DNA of 64,000 nucleotides, taken from contig CP099977.1 of the NCBI GenBank assembly GCA_024372495.1, forward strand, positions 1,612,001 through 1,676,000, given 5' to 3'. A program made the position numbers and the translations under genes. The DNA comes from Pseudarthrobacter sp. Fe7. Its GTDB lineage: Bacteria > Actinomycetota > Actinomycetes > Actinomycetales > Micrococcaceae. Positions 45,386 through 54,362 of this stretch are shown here, piece after piece. Numbering within the stretch: the stretch's first letter is position 1; every line of letters begins with the position of its first letter. Below the pieces are notes generated by a model. That model was not told the DNA's origin, did not search any database, and saw nothing but the letters and a program-made list of their open reading frames with translations.

Positions 45386-46308
45386 TCAGTGCGGGATGCT
45401 TTCCTGGTCGCGGTGCGCCGCAGGTTCAATCTGGAACGTGGAGTGTTCTACCCGAACGTCGAAGTCCTGGGCCACGCAGCGCTGAAGGTCCGCAAGGATG
45501 GTGGCCGAATGCCCGTCCCGCATGCACCCGTCCTCCACGGTCACATGCGCGGACAGGACAGGTACGCCGGAGCCCACCAGGGATGCGTGCAGGTCATGGA
45601 CGTCGATGACGTGGGGCAGCGCCAGGATGTGGTGCCGGACCTCGGCCAGGTCCAGGCCCGGGGAGTGCTCTCCATCAGCACGTTCACGGTCTCCCGGAGC
45701 AGCCTGAGCGTGCGCGGAATGATGAGCACACCGATGAGCAGGGATACGACGGCGTCCGCCCGGGTCCAGCCCGTCATGGCAATGACCAGCGCGGCAACAA
45801 TCACCGCAATGGAACCAAGGGTGTCATTGAGCACCTCAAGGAACGCGGCCTTCATGTTGAAGCTGTGGTGGCGGCCGGAGGCGAGCACCAGCAGCCCCAC
45901 GGCGTTGCCGGCCAGGCCGATCACGCCAAACCACAGCATCAGCGACCCACCCACCTCCGGGGGTTCGAACAGGCGGCGGACGCCCTCGAAGATGACGAAC
46001 CCGCCCACGCCCAGCAGCAGGGCAGCCTGCCCGGCCGCTGCGAGGATCTCGGCCCGCTTGTAGCCCCACGTGCGCTTGAAGGTTGGCGGTTTGAGGGCCA
46101 ACGACGCGGCAATCACCGCGATCAGCAGGCCGGCGGAGTCGGTGAACATGTGCCCGGCATCGGCCAGCAGGGCCAGGCTGCCGGTCAGGACAGTTCCGAC
46201 GATCTCAGCCACCATCACCGTAAAGGTGATGCCGAAAACCAGCAGCAGCTTGCCGCGCTGGCTGTGTGGATCCGCGGCTCCGTGGCTGTGGTTGTGCCCG
46301 CTGCCCAT
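45386..46308 (-). CDS. Cation diffusion facilitator (CzcD-like), frameshifted as read
   Basis: A 307-aa zinc/cadmium/cobalt-type efflux transporter. It has a His-rich N-terminus (MGSGHNHSHGAADPHSQRG), the HxxxD metal-site pattern ADAGHMFTDSAGLL in TM2, LNDTLGSIAVIVAAL in TM5, and a cytoplasmic C-terminal domain. As read the frame is lost at the four-G run 45660-45663; a fifth G gives ESTPPGLDLAEVRHHILALP and continues to a His-containing end (QDFDVRVEHSTFQIEPAAHR). It is the last gene of an ArsR-CDF-CDF operon. Confidence 0.87.
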
Positions 46309-46311
46309 GGG

Positions 46312-47049
46312 TCAGCCCTTCCTGACGGTGGGAAGCCCAAGCGCCTGCGGGGCGGTGCTGGTGGATGTGGTGCCGGAGCAGCCCGGACAACAGCCGTCTT
46401 TTCCCTCATCGGCTGTTGCGGCAAGGGGAACGGCGCAGCAGGTGTCGCCGCGCCAGGCTTCGATGCCTTCACGTACTGCAATCCCTGCGATGACCAGTGC
46501 GGCTCCGGCGTCGGCCCACCACCAGCCGAACGCGCTGTTCAGGACCAGCCCGACCAGCAGCACGGCGGAAAGGTACGTGCAGAGCAGGGTCTGTTTGGAG
46601 TCGGCCACCGCTGTCCGGGATCCGAGTTCCCGCCCGGCCCGGCGCTGCGCCCAGGACAGCACGGGCATGATCGCCAGGCTCAGGGCCGCGATCACGATGC
46701 CCGGCGTCGAGTGCTGCGCCTCACCGCCCCCGCTCAGGGAACGGACGGAATCGACGGTGACAAACGCCGCGAGGGCGAAGAAGGACAGCGCGATGATCCG
46801 CAAGGTCAGGTGCTCGCGCCGTTCCGGGTCTTTGGCGGCAAACTGCCAGGACAGCGCCAGGGCCGACGCCACCTCGATGACCGAATCCAGGCCGAAACCG
46901 ATAAGCGCGGATGAGTCAGCTGCCCCTCCGGCCCACAGCGCCACCACGGCCTCGATGATGTTGTAGCTGATGGTGGCTGCTGCGAAGAGCCTGATCCGCC
47001 GGCTCAGAACGCGACGCCGTTCCAGGGTGGCAGCGTGAAGGGCGGTCAT
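46312..47049 (-). CDS. Cation efflux (CDF-like) protein with Cys-rich tail
   Basis: A 245-aa, six-helix CDF-type protein. TM-region motifs FAAATISYNIIEAVVALWAG and LIGFGLDSVIEVASALAL keep the acidic positions of the family (GFGLDSVIE), and WWWADAGAALVIAGIAVREG parallels the second metal site. The C-terminal tail carries CCAVPLAATADEGKDGCC and PGCSGTT, a likely metal-binding Cys cluster. ATG 47049 overlaps the ArsR stop (ATGA). Confidence 0.84.
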   Translation of the reverse strand: MTALHAATLERRRVLSRRIRLFAAATISYNIIEAVVALWAGGAADSSALIGFGLDSVIEVASALALSWQFAAKDPERREHLTLRIIALSFFALAAFVTVDSVRSLSGGGEAQHSTPGIVIAALSLAIMPVLSWAQRRAGRELGSRTAVADSKQTLLCTYLSAVLLVGLVLNSAFGWWWADAGAALVIAGIAVREGIEAWRGDTCCAVPLAATADEGKDGCCPGCSGTTSTSTAPQALGLPTVRKG

Positions 47050-47372
47050 GCGAAGCACTCCCCGTCGGGGGCGCAGCAGGCCGGATCCACCGCAAGGACG
47101 ACGCTGAGCAGGTCCTTGATGGCGTGCCCGATCCGGGCGTCGGCCAGCTCATACCGGCTCCTCCTCCCGTCCGGAACCGCAACCACCAGCCCGCAGCCGC
47201 GCAGGCAGGTCAGGTGGTTGGACATGCTTTGCCGGGACACCTCCAGGCTGTCCGCCAGGTCGGACGGATAGGACGGGGCCTCCGCTAGGGCCAGGAGCAC
47301 GCGGGCCCGGGTGGGGTCCGACACCGCGTAGCCAAAGCGGGCCAGCACCGGGGCATGGGTGAGCGTCTGCAT
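47046..47372 (-). CDS. ArsR/SmtB-family metal-responsive repressor
   Basis: A 108-aa winged-helix repressor: SDPTRARVLLALAEAPSYPS, the recognition helix region VSRQSMSNHLTCLRGCGLV, and a C-terminal DPACCAPDGECFA. Cysteines in the helix region (LRGCGL) and tail resemble the CmtR-like cadmium/lead sensing arrangement. It would release its operator when a thiophilic metal binds and thereby induce the two CDF exporters downstream. It is preceded by an inverted repeat at 47383-47398. Confidence 0.9.
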   Translation of the reverse strand: MQTLTHAPVLARFGYAVSDPTRARVLLALAEAPSYPSDLADSLEVSRQSMSNHLTCLRGCGLVVAVPDGRRSRYELADARIGHAIKDLLSVVLAVDPACCAPDGECFA

Positions 47373-47382
47373 GGTTCCAAAG

Positions 47383-47398
47383 TACAGCTGCGGCTGTA
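47383..47398. promoter_or_regulatory. Candidate ArsR operator TACAGC-N4-GCTGTA
   Basis: Perfect 6-bp arms around TGCG, ten bases upstream of the ArsR start codon, where an autoregulatory site would block initiation. Confidence 0.6.
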
Positions 47399-47447
47399 TT
47401 CAGGCAAAGCTGGATTATCGCGGTGGAATGATTCCTGCCGGACGCGG

Positions 47448-47501
47448 CGCGAGATGGCAGTTAGTGGCGGTCCCGGTGCTGCGGTCAACTGCCATCTCGC
47501 G
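47448..47501 (-). terminator. 15-bp stem terminator after the LCP gene
   Basis: CGCGAGATGGCAGTT / AACTGCCATCTCGCG with a 24-nt loop, beginning seven bases beyond the LCP stop. Confidence 0.7.
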
Positions 47502-47507
47502 TGAGGG

Positions 47508-49045
47508 CTAGTAGCCGGTGGGGTTGGCCGCCTGGCAGGTCTGGTCGCTGCCGGTCTGCGCCACCACGCTGCCGGAGGTGTCAGCGGACGACGGCGGCGC
47601 GGCGGGTTTGGTGCCGGACGCAAAGTCCGTGCCGGCGTACAGTTGCACGCCCTGGATGTTGGCCACCTTCTGGACGCTGGTGGCCGGCAGGCCGAACAGC
47701 GCTGCCACATCGGCGGCCACATCCTCGAATCCGGCGGAGTAGTACACCATGGTCTGGCTCTGCTGCTTGGCCTGCAGCTTGGTCACTTTAGTGAACCCGG
47801 CATCGGAGAGCAGGCCGGCGATCGCGTTGCTCCGGCCGGACACGCCGGTTCCGTTGGCAATCGAGACCGGCTGCAGCGACTTGTCATAGGCAGGGGCCGC
47901 GGGCGTTGCGGGCGCCTCCGTGGGCGCTTCCGGGGCGGGCTGGCTGAGGTCCGGGCTGTTGCGTAGGGCCTTGAAGAAGTTGGACGCCGCCGGTTCGTCC
48001 AGGGTTAGCCGGTTGGGGTCCTGGGGGGACGGCACCGTGGGCGTGGTGATGAAGTTGATGTTGGCGGGATCTATGTTCTTCAGCCGGTTGGCAATGGTGA
48101 GCAGCGAGGGAATGGAAGACAGGCCGGAGTCAACGGTCAGGTTCTTGGTGACAGTATCGGCGATGGTCAGCATCTTCTGCGGGTTGCCCAGTGTGCCCTC
48201 CGACTTGAGCTTGCGGCTGAGGGAAGCCAGGAAGCCCTGCTGGGCCTGGATGCGGCCAAGGTCACCGCCGTTGGAGAAGGCGTGCCGGGTGCGCAGGAAC
48301 GCCAACGCCTGGTCGCCCTGCACCTGGGACTTGCCGGCAGGCAGGTTCAGGTGGGAATCGGGATCGTTGACGGCGGCGGTGACGCAGACCTCCACGCCGC
48401 CCACAGCGTTGGAGAGCTCCTTGACGGCGTTGAAGTCCGCCATCATGAAGTGGTCCACCTCCAGGCCCGTGAGCTTGTTCACCGTGTCCACGGCACAGCC
48501 GATGCCGGCCTGGGCCATGGCGCTGTTGATCATGGCGTCCTGCTGCTCGGGATACTTCTGGTTAGTCTTGGAGTCCGTGCACGCCGGGACGTCCACCAGC
48601 AGGTCGCGGGGGATGCTGATGACGTTGACGTGCTTGTTGTCCGCCGAGATGTCCAGCAGCATCATTACGTCGGACTGTCCGTAGCCGGAGGACTGGTCCG
48701 CAGTGCCGTACTGGCTGTTGTTTCCGCTCCGCGTGTCCGAGCCCAGTATCAGGATCTGCAGCCGGTCCGTGCTGTCATTCACGGCACCCTCGGTCCGCTG
48801 CCCGCCGGCAGACAGCATCGAGGTGCTGATGTTGGACTGGAGGCGCCAGGCCCAGTAGCCGCCGAACGCCAGGACGCCCAGGAGCAGCACGGAGACTACG
48901 GCGGTGATGGCTTTGACCCAGCGCGGGGCCCGGCGGAAGGGCCGACGGCGGCGCGAACTGGCGGCGTACAGCTCGCCTTGGCCGGGGTAGGCGGGGGGCT
49001 GGAAGCTTCCTGTTCCGGGCCGGGGGATTTCTTGGAACCGAACAC
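47508..49045 (-). CDS. LytR-CpsA-Psr (LCP) family cell-wall ligase with LytR_C domain, frameshift near N-terminus
   Basis: A 512-aa membrane-anchored enzyme that attaches secondary polymers to peptidoglycan. One TM helix (VSVLLLGVLAFGGYWAW) is followed by the LCP domain with LQILILGSDTRSG, ISIPRDLLVDVP and LAFLRTRHAFSNGGDLGRIQ (substrate-binding Arg and Asp residues). A C-terminal LytR_C domain (LQPVSIANGTGVSGRSN) follows. As read the frame only reaches back to GTG 48890. One extra G at 49022-49026 joins it to VFGSKKSPRPGTGSFQPPAY and a GTG start at 49045 preceded by GAAGG, giving the basic cytoplasmic tail SSRRRRPFRRAPRWVK expected of LCP proteins. Confidence 0.82.
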
Positions 49046-49245
49046 GACAAAATGACCTTCGGGAGGGGACAGGTTTCCGTTACCTTACAGGCCCAAGCTG
49101 GCAATTCCCCGTGAACCGCTCCCGTGGCGGGTGTCCCGCCGCCACGGGACGGTCCGGGGGCGTACTCTTTCTTCTCGGCGGAACCCGCCCTGAAGACGGG
49201 CCCGGCCATGGGGAAGCCCTGCTGGACAAACTGAGGAACAAACAG

Positions 49246-50505
49246 GTGGATACAGGACAAAAGCAGCACGGGGCGGACCGTCCTGCCCGCCGCGGGTTGG
49301 GCAAACTGGCGGTGTGGCTGGAGGACGACTCCCCTGGGCGCCTCCGGCCGCTGATCCTGGCGGTGGTCCTCACGCTCTCGGCGATTGGACTCGTGGAGGT
49401 GGCATCGGCGTCGTCCGTGGAATCCGTGGCGGCAGGAAACAATCCCTACGATCTTCCCCTGAAGCAGGCCATGTGGACCGTCGCCGGCGTGGTGATCATG
49501 CTGGTGCTGGCGCGGATGCCCGTGCGCCGGATCCGGTGGCTGGGCTGGCCATTGCTGATCGGCTCCCTGTTTGCCCTGGTCCTGGTGTTTACGCCGCTGG
49601 GCATGACCGTCAACGGAAACCGGAACTGGCTGAGCGTAGGTGGCTTCACCGCGCAGCCCTCCGAGTTCGCCAAACTCGCGCTGATCGTCTGGGCTGCTGC
49701 GATCCTGGACCGGAAACAGGCGCTGCTGGGGCAGTGGAAGCACGCTGTTATCCCGCTGGCGCCCGCCGGCGGACTGATCATGCTGGTCGTGGCGCTGGGG
49801 CATGACCTGGGCACCACCATGATCATCATGATGATCCTCGCCGCCACCATGTTCTATGGCGGCGTGCGGATGAAGGTGTTCTCCGTGGCCGGAATGATCT
49901 GCATGGTGGCGGCCCTGGTACTCGCGGCCACCAGCGGCAACCGGATGGGGCGGATTTCCTCCTGGCTGGGCATGGGGTCCGACGAGGACGCACAGGGAAT
50001 GGGCTACCAAGCCCAGCATGGTGCCTACGCACTGGCGTCTGGCGGCTGGTTCGGCGTGGGCCTGGGGCAGAGCCGCCAGAAGTGGAACTGGATCCCGGAA
50101 GCCCATAACGACTTCATTTTCTCCATCCTCGGCGAGGAACTGGGCCTGGCCGGCTCGCTCCTGGTGCTTGGCCTGTTCGCCACCCTGGCCGTCGCGGTGT
50201 TCAAGACCATCGCCCGCACCACGGACACATTCTCGCGGATTGTTGCCTGCAGCGTGATCACCTGGATCCTGGGGCAGGCGGTAATCAACATTTCAATGGT
50301 CAGCGGGCTCCTGCCGGTGATCGGCGTACCACTTCCATTCATTTCGTACGGCGGCTCGGCCATGGTGTCCTCCCTGGCCGGGGTCGGCGTGATCCTTGCG
50401 GTCACCCGTCCCGAGGGCCAGGACCCGAAGCCCGTCCGGTCCCGTGGCAGGGCACGGCTTGGGCGCAGCCGGAAACCGGTCCGCGAGCATGCATATCAGC
50501 GGTAG
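49246..50505 (+). CDS. ftsW: FtsW-type SEDS protein, paralogue 2
   Basis: A 419-aa SEDS glycosyltransferase nearly identical in length and sequence to the 3744-5000 protein: RRGLGKLAVWLEDDSPGRLR, the WNWIPEAHNDFIFSILGEEL catalytic loop and PFISYGGSAMVSSLAGVGVI are shared. GTG 49246 after GAGGAAC is chosen because it aligns with the start of the paralogue; a longer frame back to 49111 has no counterpart there. It follows the divergent LCP gene and overlaps the MFS gene downstream. It ends with a basic tail (SRGRARLGRSRKPVREH). Confidence 0.85.
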   Translation: MDTGQKQHGADRPARRGLGKLAVWLEDDSPGRLRPLILAVVLTLSAIGLVEVASASSVESVAAGNNPYDLPLKQAMWTVAGVVIMLVLARMPVRRIRWLGWPLLIGSLFALVLVFTPLGMTVNGNRNWLSVGGFTAQPSEFAKLALIVWAAAILDRKQALLGQWKHAVIPLAPAGGLIMLVVALGHDLGTTMIIMMILAATMFYGGVRMKVFSVAGMICMVAALVLAATSGNRMGRISSWLGMGSDEDAQGMGYQAQHGAYALASGGWFGVGLGQSRQKWNWIPEAHNDFIFSILGEELGLAGSLLVLGLFATLAVAVFKTIARTTDTFSRIVACSVITWILGQAVINISMVSGLLPVIGVPLPFISYGGSAMVSSLAGVGVILAVTRPEGQDPKPVRSRGRARLGRSRKPVREHAYQR

Positions 50506-51739
50506 GGCGGGCGGGAGGGTTCCCACGGCGCCCATGACCGCCATCCGCTTCGTCCTGGCCTTCGGCATCATCAGCGCCCTGATGGACATGGTGTACGAGG
50601 GCGCCAGGAGTGTCTCCGGCCCGTACCTCGGTGCACTGGGCGCGTCGGCGCTCCTGGTCAGTGTGGTCACCGGTGCCGGCGAGGCGGTCGCCCTGGTCCT
50701 CCGCCTGTTGTTCGGGCGGCTTGCGGACCGGCCGGCGCTGCGGTGGACGCTGGCAGTCAGCGGGTACGCATTGACGGCTGTTTCCGTGCCGTTGCTGGGA
50801 ATCACCGACGCGCTCTGGATCGCCTGCCTCCTGGTCCTGGCCGAGCGGCTCGGCAAGGCGGTCCGGAGCCCGGCCAAGGACACCATGCTCGCCGAGGCGG
50901 GTTCCGCCTTGGGCCAGGGCAAGGCGTTCGCTTTGCACGAGGCGCTGGACCAGGTGGGAGCGCTGGTGGGGCCGCTGCTGGTGGGCGTGGCCCTGGCGCT
51001 TTCGGGAAGCTACGGTCCAGGGTTCCTGCTGCTGGCTGTTCCGGGAGTGGCGGCCATGCTGATTCTCTTCCGGCTGCGGCGAGCGGTTCCCGATCCGGCC
51101 GTCTACGAGGTTGCCGATGTGGAGGTGGCTCCGGCCCGTTTCGATCCCGGCAAACCAGTTCCCATGCCGCGCCAGTACTGGCTGTACGCCGTGTTCAGCA
51201 GTTTGACCATGTTCGGCTACGCAACGTTCGGGCTGCTCTCATTCCATCTGGTGGCCACCGGGCTTTTCCCGACTGCGGTGGTCCCGGTCCTTTACGCCGC
51301 AGCCATGGGAGTGGATGCCGTGGCCGCCCTGGCCTCCGGCTGGCTCTTTGACCGGGTGGGGTTGAAAGTCCTGCTGGTCCTTCCCGTCCTGGCGGCAGCG
51401 GTGCCCTGGCTGGGGTTCAGCAACAACGCGGCGCTGGCGGTGGCAGGGGTGCTGGTGTGGGGAGCGGCCATGGGTGTCCAGGAGAGCACCATGCGGGCCG
51501 GGGTGGCGGGACTGGCCCCGGCGGCCCGGCGGGGGAGTGCCTACGGAATGTTCACCGCATGCTACGGGCTCGCCTGGCTGGCCGGGAGTGTCCTGATCGG
51601 CCTGCTGTACGAGTACTCAACCACTGTCCTGGCCGTGACCGTCACGGTGGTGCAGGCGGCCGCCATGGTGATCTTCGCCGTCGTCCGTCCGCATGCCGCG
51701 GGTACCGAACTGGAGACGTCGGGGAACAAGCCTTCCTAG
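50489..51739 (+). CDS. MFS transporter
   Basis: A major-facilitator protein of about 416 aa with twelve predicted helices. The first loop motif is FGRLADRPALRW (GxLaDrxGrr-like), the repeated half carries GWLFDRVGLKVLLVLPVLAA, and AVRSPAKDTMLAEAG is a typical segment of the MFS group that contains quinolone/arabinose-type exporters. The substrate is unknown. ATG 50489 overlaps the FtsW gene by 17 bp; ATG 50534 is equally possible because neither has a clear ribosome site. Confidence 0.82.
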   Translation: MHISGRAGGRVPTAPMTAIRFVLAFGIISALMDMVYEGARSVSGPYLGALGASALLVSVVTGAGEAVALVLRLLFGRLADRPALRWTLAVSGYALTAVSVPLLGITDALWIACLLVLAERLGKAVRSPAKDTMLAEAGSALGQGKAFALHEALDQVGALVGPLLVGVALALSGSYGPGFLLLAVPGVAAMLILFRLRRAVPDPAVYEVADVEVAPARFDPGKPVPMPRQYWLYAVFSSLTMFGYATFGLLSFHLVATGLFPTAVVPVLYAAAMGVDAVAALASGWLFDRVGLKVLLVLPVLAAAVPWLGFSNNAALAVAGVLVWGAAMGVQESTMRAGVAGLAPAARRGSAYGMFTACYGLAWLAGSVLIGLLYEYSTTVLAVTVTVVQAAAMVIFAVVRPHAAGTELETSGNKPS

Positions 51740-51882
51740 GCCACCGCCCCGGCAACCTCAGGGCATTCAGCGCAGCGGACTTCCGCGACCAGGGAGCCGG
51801 TGGCGTCCTTTTGGAAATGGGTGACGTGATTGGTGGTCCTGCCGCAGGTGGGGCAGAAGCTCTGGCTTTGTTTAGTCCACAT
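51736..51882 (-). CDS. Tiny zinc-ribbon protein (48 aa)
   Basis: MWTKQSQSFCPTCGRTTNHV ... RCAECPEVAGAVA: two CxxC pairs 24 residues apart make a zinc ribbon. The TAG stop overlaps the MFS stop on the other strand, so the genes are convergent. No Shine-Dalgarno is visible and a TATTAT lies just before the ATG, so the mRNA may be leaderless. Function unknown. Confidence 0.55.
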   Translation of the reverse strand: MWTKQSQSFCPTCGRTTNHVTHFQKDATGSLVAEVRCAECPEVAGAVA

Positions 51883-52055
51883 GCATGAATAATACGGAAC
51901 GGTCTAATAAAGGGAAGATCACGGGCCACAAGTATGTGGAACCCCGCAGCTCCCGTGACCGGATCTTGACCAAACCTGCTGGCGATTCTTCAGGCAACGC
52001 TGAGTTTTGCCGCGTAGCTTGGGCCCATCAGGCAGTACGGAAGGAGCGCAGGACA

Positions 52056-52160
52056 TTGACCATCACCGATTACTTTGCGGCTCTCGGCGGCATGCTGGCT
52101 TCACTCGGGTGTGCTGGACTTTTGGCGGCCGGCCTTATCAGGGCACGGGCGCGGCACTGA
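52056..52160 (+). CDS. Tiny membrane peptide (34 aa)
   Basis: TTG start at 52056 after AAGGAG; the product MTITDYFAALGGMLASLGCA followed by GLLAAGLIRARARH is one hydrophobic helix with a basic end. It is antisense to the unlikely tail of the GAF-ANTAR frame, which disappears if that gene ends at 52179 as argued there. Function unknown; could be spurious. Confidence 0.4.
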   Translation: MTITDYFAALGGMLASLGCAGLLAAGLIRARARH

Positions 52161-52930
52161 GAACCTAGCTGGCGGTCCCTAGGCGATTGCCGGGGTTCGA
52201 ATCGCGTCCCGGGCGCACCGCTGGGCATCGCCTTCAGGATGCTGTCCGCCACGCTGCGGACCTTGAGGTTGCGGTTCCGGGAGGTTCCCGCGAGCTTGCT
52301 GAATGCCTCGGCATAAGAGCACCTGTTCTGCGCCATCAGCACGCCGCAGGCAACGTCGATGCTGGTCCTGCTCTCCAGGACCTGCTTCAGGTTGTCGCCG
52401 GCACGGATCACGCCGTGCACTTCGAGGGCCAGTTTCAGGCTCTGCGACGCCACCTGGCCAAACCAGGCTGATTCATCAATGACCCGGGCGTTGAATCCGT
52501 TGTTTACCGGGCCCAGGAAGACAAGGGCGCCAGTGGAACCCGGCTGAAGCTCCAAAGGGACGGCAAGGGCTGCGCCGAAGCCGCAGTCCAGCAGGCGCTT
52601 CCGGTAGGCCTGCCAGCGTGAGCCGGCCTGGTTAATTACCGTGGGGATGGCGAGTGCGGAGCCCATGCCGGTTGGGCCGTCCCCGTGCTCGTCTTCCGAC
52701 GTTGCGATGGCCGCGGCGTCCGGCGTGCTTCCGGCTGTGGCGGTACAGGATCGCTGCCGATACAGCACGGCGGCGCACTCAATCGCCGTGCCTGCCGTGG
52801 AGCTGATCCAGTGGGCGGCGGCATCGGCCAGCCTCTGCATGGACTGTGCCTCACCGTCGGTCCCCGTCATCAAGTCCAGCAGGAACCCTTGCCGCTCGGG
52901 CCCCTTGTTTTTAGCCGGGCCAACAGCCAC
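52070..52930 (-). CDS. GAF-ANTAR regulator, C-terminus uncertain
   Basis: A GAF sensor (about residues 30-165, with DGPTGMGSALAIPTVIN where the other copy has GDGPCIDALDTGVPVLL) plus a C-terminal ANTAR domain (TSIDVACGVLMAQNRCSYAE ... VRSVADSILKAM). The frame as read continues for about 55 residues of Arg/Pro/Ser-rich sequence overlapping a small plus-strand gene. One more G in the GGG around 52210 would give SGAPGDAIRTPAIA and a stop at 52179 (250 aa), which I consider more likely. It probably acts as an RNA-binding antiterminator; the signal is unknown. Confidence 0.82.
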   Translation of the reverse strand: MAVGPAKNKGPERQGFLLDLMTGTDGEAQSMQRLADAAAHWISSTAGTAIECAAVLYRQRSCTATAGSTPDAAAIATSEDEHGDGPTGMGSALAIPTVINQAGSRWQAYRKRLLDCGFGAALAVPLELQPGSTGALVFLGPVNNGFNARVIDESAWFGQVASQSLKLALEVHGVIRAGDNLKQVLESRTSIDVACGVLMAQNRCSYAEAFSKLAGTSRNRNLKVRSVADSILKAMPSGAPGTRFEPRQSPRDRQLGSQCRARALIRPAAKSPAHPSEASMPPRAAK

Positions 52931-53152
52931 CCTGCACCCCCGTTTACGAATTGGTCCGTGGCCGTGCTGCCGCGGGTTGCATAAAACCTATTGGGCTGGC
53001 CGGACTGCGGCACGAGTAGCGGGTACTCTACTTTTCCCCCGGGCCATGCGCAGATACCTGCCCGTTCCTGAGTGTGGAGGTGGGGCGGCAGCAAGTGGGC
53101 TACCATTGGGTTTGTTAGACGGTCAAGCAAGTAGGATATCGAAGGAATTCGC

Positions 53153-53671
53153 ATGAACCCGCACGGTGCAAGCGAAGGCTACCGGTACCCGCCCCGCGAC
53201 GGCGCCCAGCCCGGAGCCTTTGACGTCATCAACGCGCTCCGTGATTTCCGGGCCTCGGAAAGCGCCATGAGAAGGCGCACCCGTTCCTCTGTCGCGATGG
53301 GGGAGACCGACCTCCTGGCCCTTCGATACCTGCTCGATGCGGAAGCCGCCGGAATTGGAATCCGCCCCACAGAACTTGCGGCCCGCCTGGGGATTACCTC
53401 CGCCTCGATGACCAGCCTCGTCGACCGGCTGGTCGCCGGCGGCCATGCGACCCGGGAACCCCATCCTTCCGACCGGCGGGCCGTCATCCTTCGACCTACC
53501 CCCGGGGCGGATGAGGAGGTGCGGCACAATCTCAACCAAATGCATAAGCGCATGCTCGAGGCAGCCGAGTCCCTGTCGCCCGAGGAGATCAAAGCGGTGA
53601 TGCACTTCCTGCTGTGCATGCGCGAAGCGGTGGACGCGGTGAATTCCGGCCCCATCCTGGGCGTGCGGTAG
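53153..53671 (+). CDS. MarR-family transcriptional regulator
   Basis: A 172-aa winged-helix regulator: ETDLLALRYLLDAEAAGIGI, the recognition segment RLGITSASMTSLVDRLVAGG, and the wing TREPHPSDRRAVILRPT. A dimerisation helix follows. The ATG at 53153 follows GAAGGA. MarR proteins usually control adjacent genes or themselves; the next gene starts 62 bp downstream behind a palindrome. Confidence 0.88.
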   Translation: MNPHGASEGYRYPPRDGAQPGAFDVINALRDFRASESAMRRRTRSSVAMGETDLLALRYLLDAEAAGIGIRPTELAARLGITSASMTSLVDRLVAGGHATREPHPSDRRAVILRPTPGADEEVRHNLNQMHKRMLEAAESLSPEEIKAVMHFLLCMREAVDAVNSGPILGVR

Positions 53672-53685
53672 ACAAAGCAGTAATC

Positions 53686-53698
53686 CTAGTTAGACTAG
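53686..53698. promoter_or_regulatory. Palindrome CTAGT-TAG-ACTAG upstream of the hypothetical gene
   Basis: Perfect 5-bp arms between the MarR stop and the following gene; a related GTTAGAC string occurs before the MarR gene at 53114-53120. A candidate MarR site, weakly supported. Confidence 0.3.
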
Positions 53699-53733
53699 CT
53701 ACATTGTTTGGTAACTATCGGATGGTGGATCGC

Positions 53734-54204
53734 ATGACTGCAGTACTTGAACCTCTGGCAGCGGGACGAGCGATCCCCGTCCAGGCCTATGACGAAATTC
53801 TGCTCCAGCCCGCAGCGCCCACGGTCCCTGATGACGTGGCCGCCCCAGCTGCACTTGAGGACCCGGCCGCACCCTTCCACTGCGGCGTGGAAATGACGGC
53901 CGGTCCCGTTCCCATCGCGTCCCTGGGCTGGGCGCCGCTTGAGCTTGGTTCGTCCGAATGGTCCTGCACCTGCGGCTACAAGGTGGACGGTGGCCCCGCG
54001 GGTGATCCACTTGAATCCGTCCGGCTGGCCTCGGCGAGGGTGGAGAGCCTCCAGTGGGAACTGGACGCCGCGCAGGACCGGTTCGAGAACGCCGTCAGGA
54101 ATGCTTCGAAGCTCGGCGCAGGCCAGGAGGCCCTGGGCAGGGCCGCAGGCCTGGGTGCTGTGGAACTCCAGGAACTCCTGGCGGGCAGCGCACAGTCGAT
54201 CTAA
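53734..54204 (+). CDS. Hypothetical protein with CxC element and C-terminal helix (156 aa)
   Basis: I do not recognise the family. The protein has a Pro/Ala-rich N-terminus, a central HCGVEM ... SEWSCTCGYKVDGGP segment with three Cys that could bind metal, and a C-terminal charged helix (SARVESLQWELDAAQDRFEN) likely to form a coiled coil. It is directly downstream of MarR in the same direction. ATG 53722 is an alternative start. Confidence 0.65.
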   Translation: MTAVLEPLAAGRAIPVQAYDEILLQPAAPTVPDDVAAPAALEDPAAPFHCGVEMTAGPVPIASLGWAPLELGSSEWSCTCGYKVDGGPAGDPLESVRLASARVESLQWELDAAQDRFENAVRNASKLGAGQEALGRAAGLGAVELQELLAGSAQSI

Positions 54205-54241
54205 GTCCTGGGCCTGCTCAAGGCCACAAGCTTCCAACTGC

Positions 54242-54286
54242 CCCGAAGTGCAGCCATCCGTATGTTCAGATGCAGCGCACTTCGGG
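54242..54286. terminator. Bidirectional hairpin between convergent genes
   Basis: CCCGAAGTGC / GCACTTCGGG with a 25-nt loop lies between the stop of the plus-strand gene at 54204 and that of the minus-strand gene at 54363. Confidence 0.5.
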
Positions 54287-54362
54287 TCGTTTGGAGCGGA
54301 GGAGCGAAGCGTAGCCGGCCTGCTCTGGCCCGAAGTGGGGGCGCGGCGAGCGGCCGTGGGTT

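Noticed and set aside
48775..50106. A 443-codon minus-strand open frame
   Set aside because: It is antisense to the FtsW paralogue, which is conserved; the frame is His/Gln/Pro-rich and typical of high-GC shadows.
52185..52215. GGTTCGAATC, like a tRNA T-loop, possible tRNA fragment or att site
   Set aside because: The five bases on each side do not pair as a T-stem and no acceptor or anticodon arm is visible nearby.
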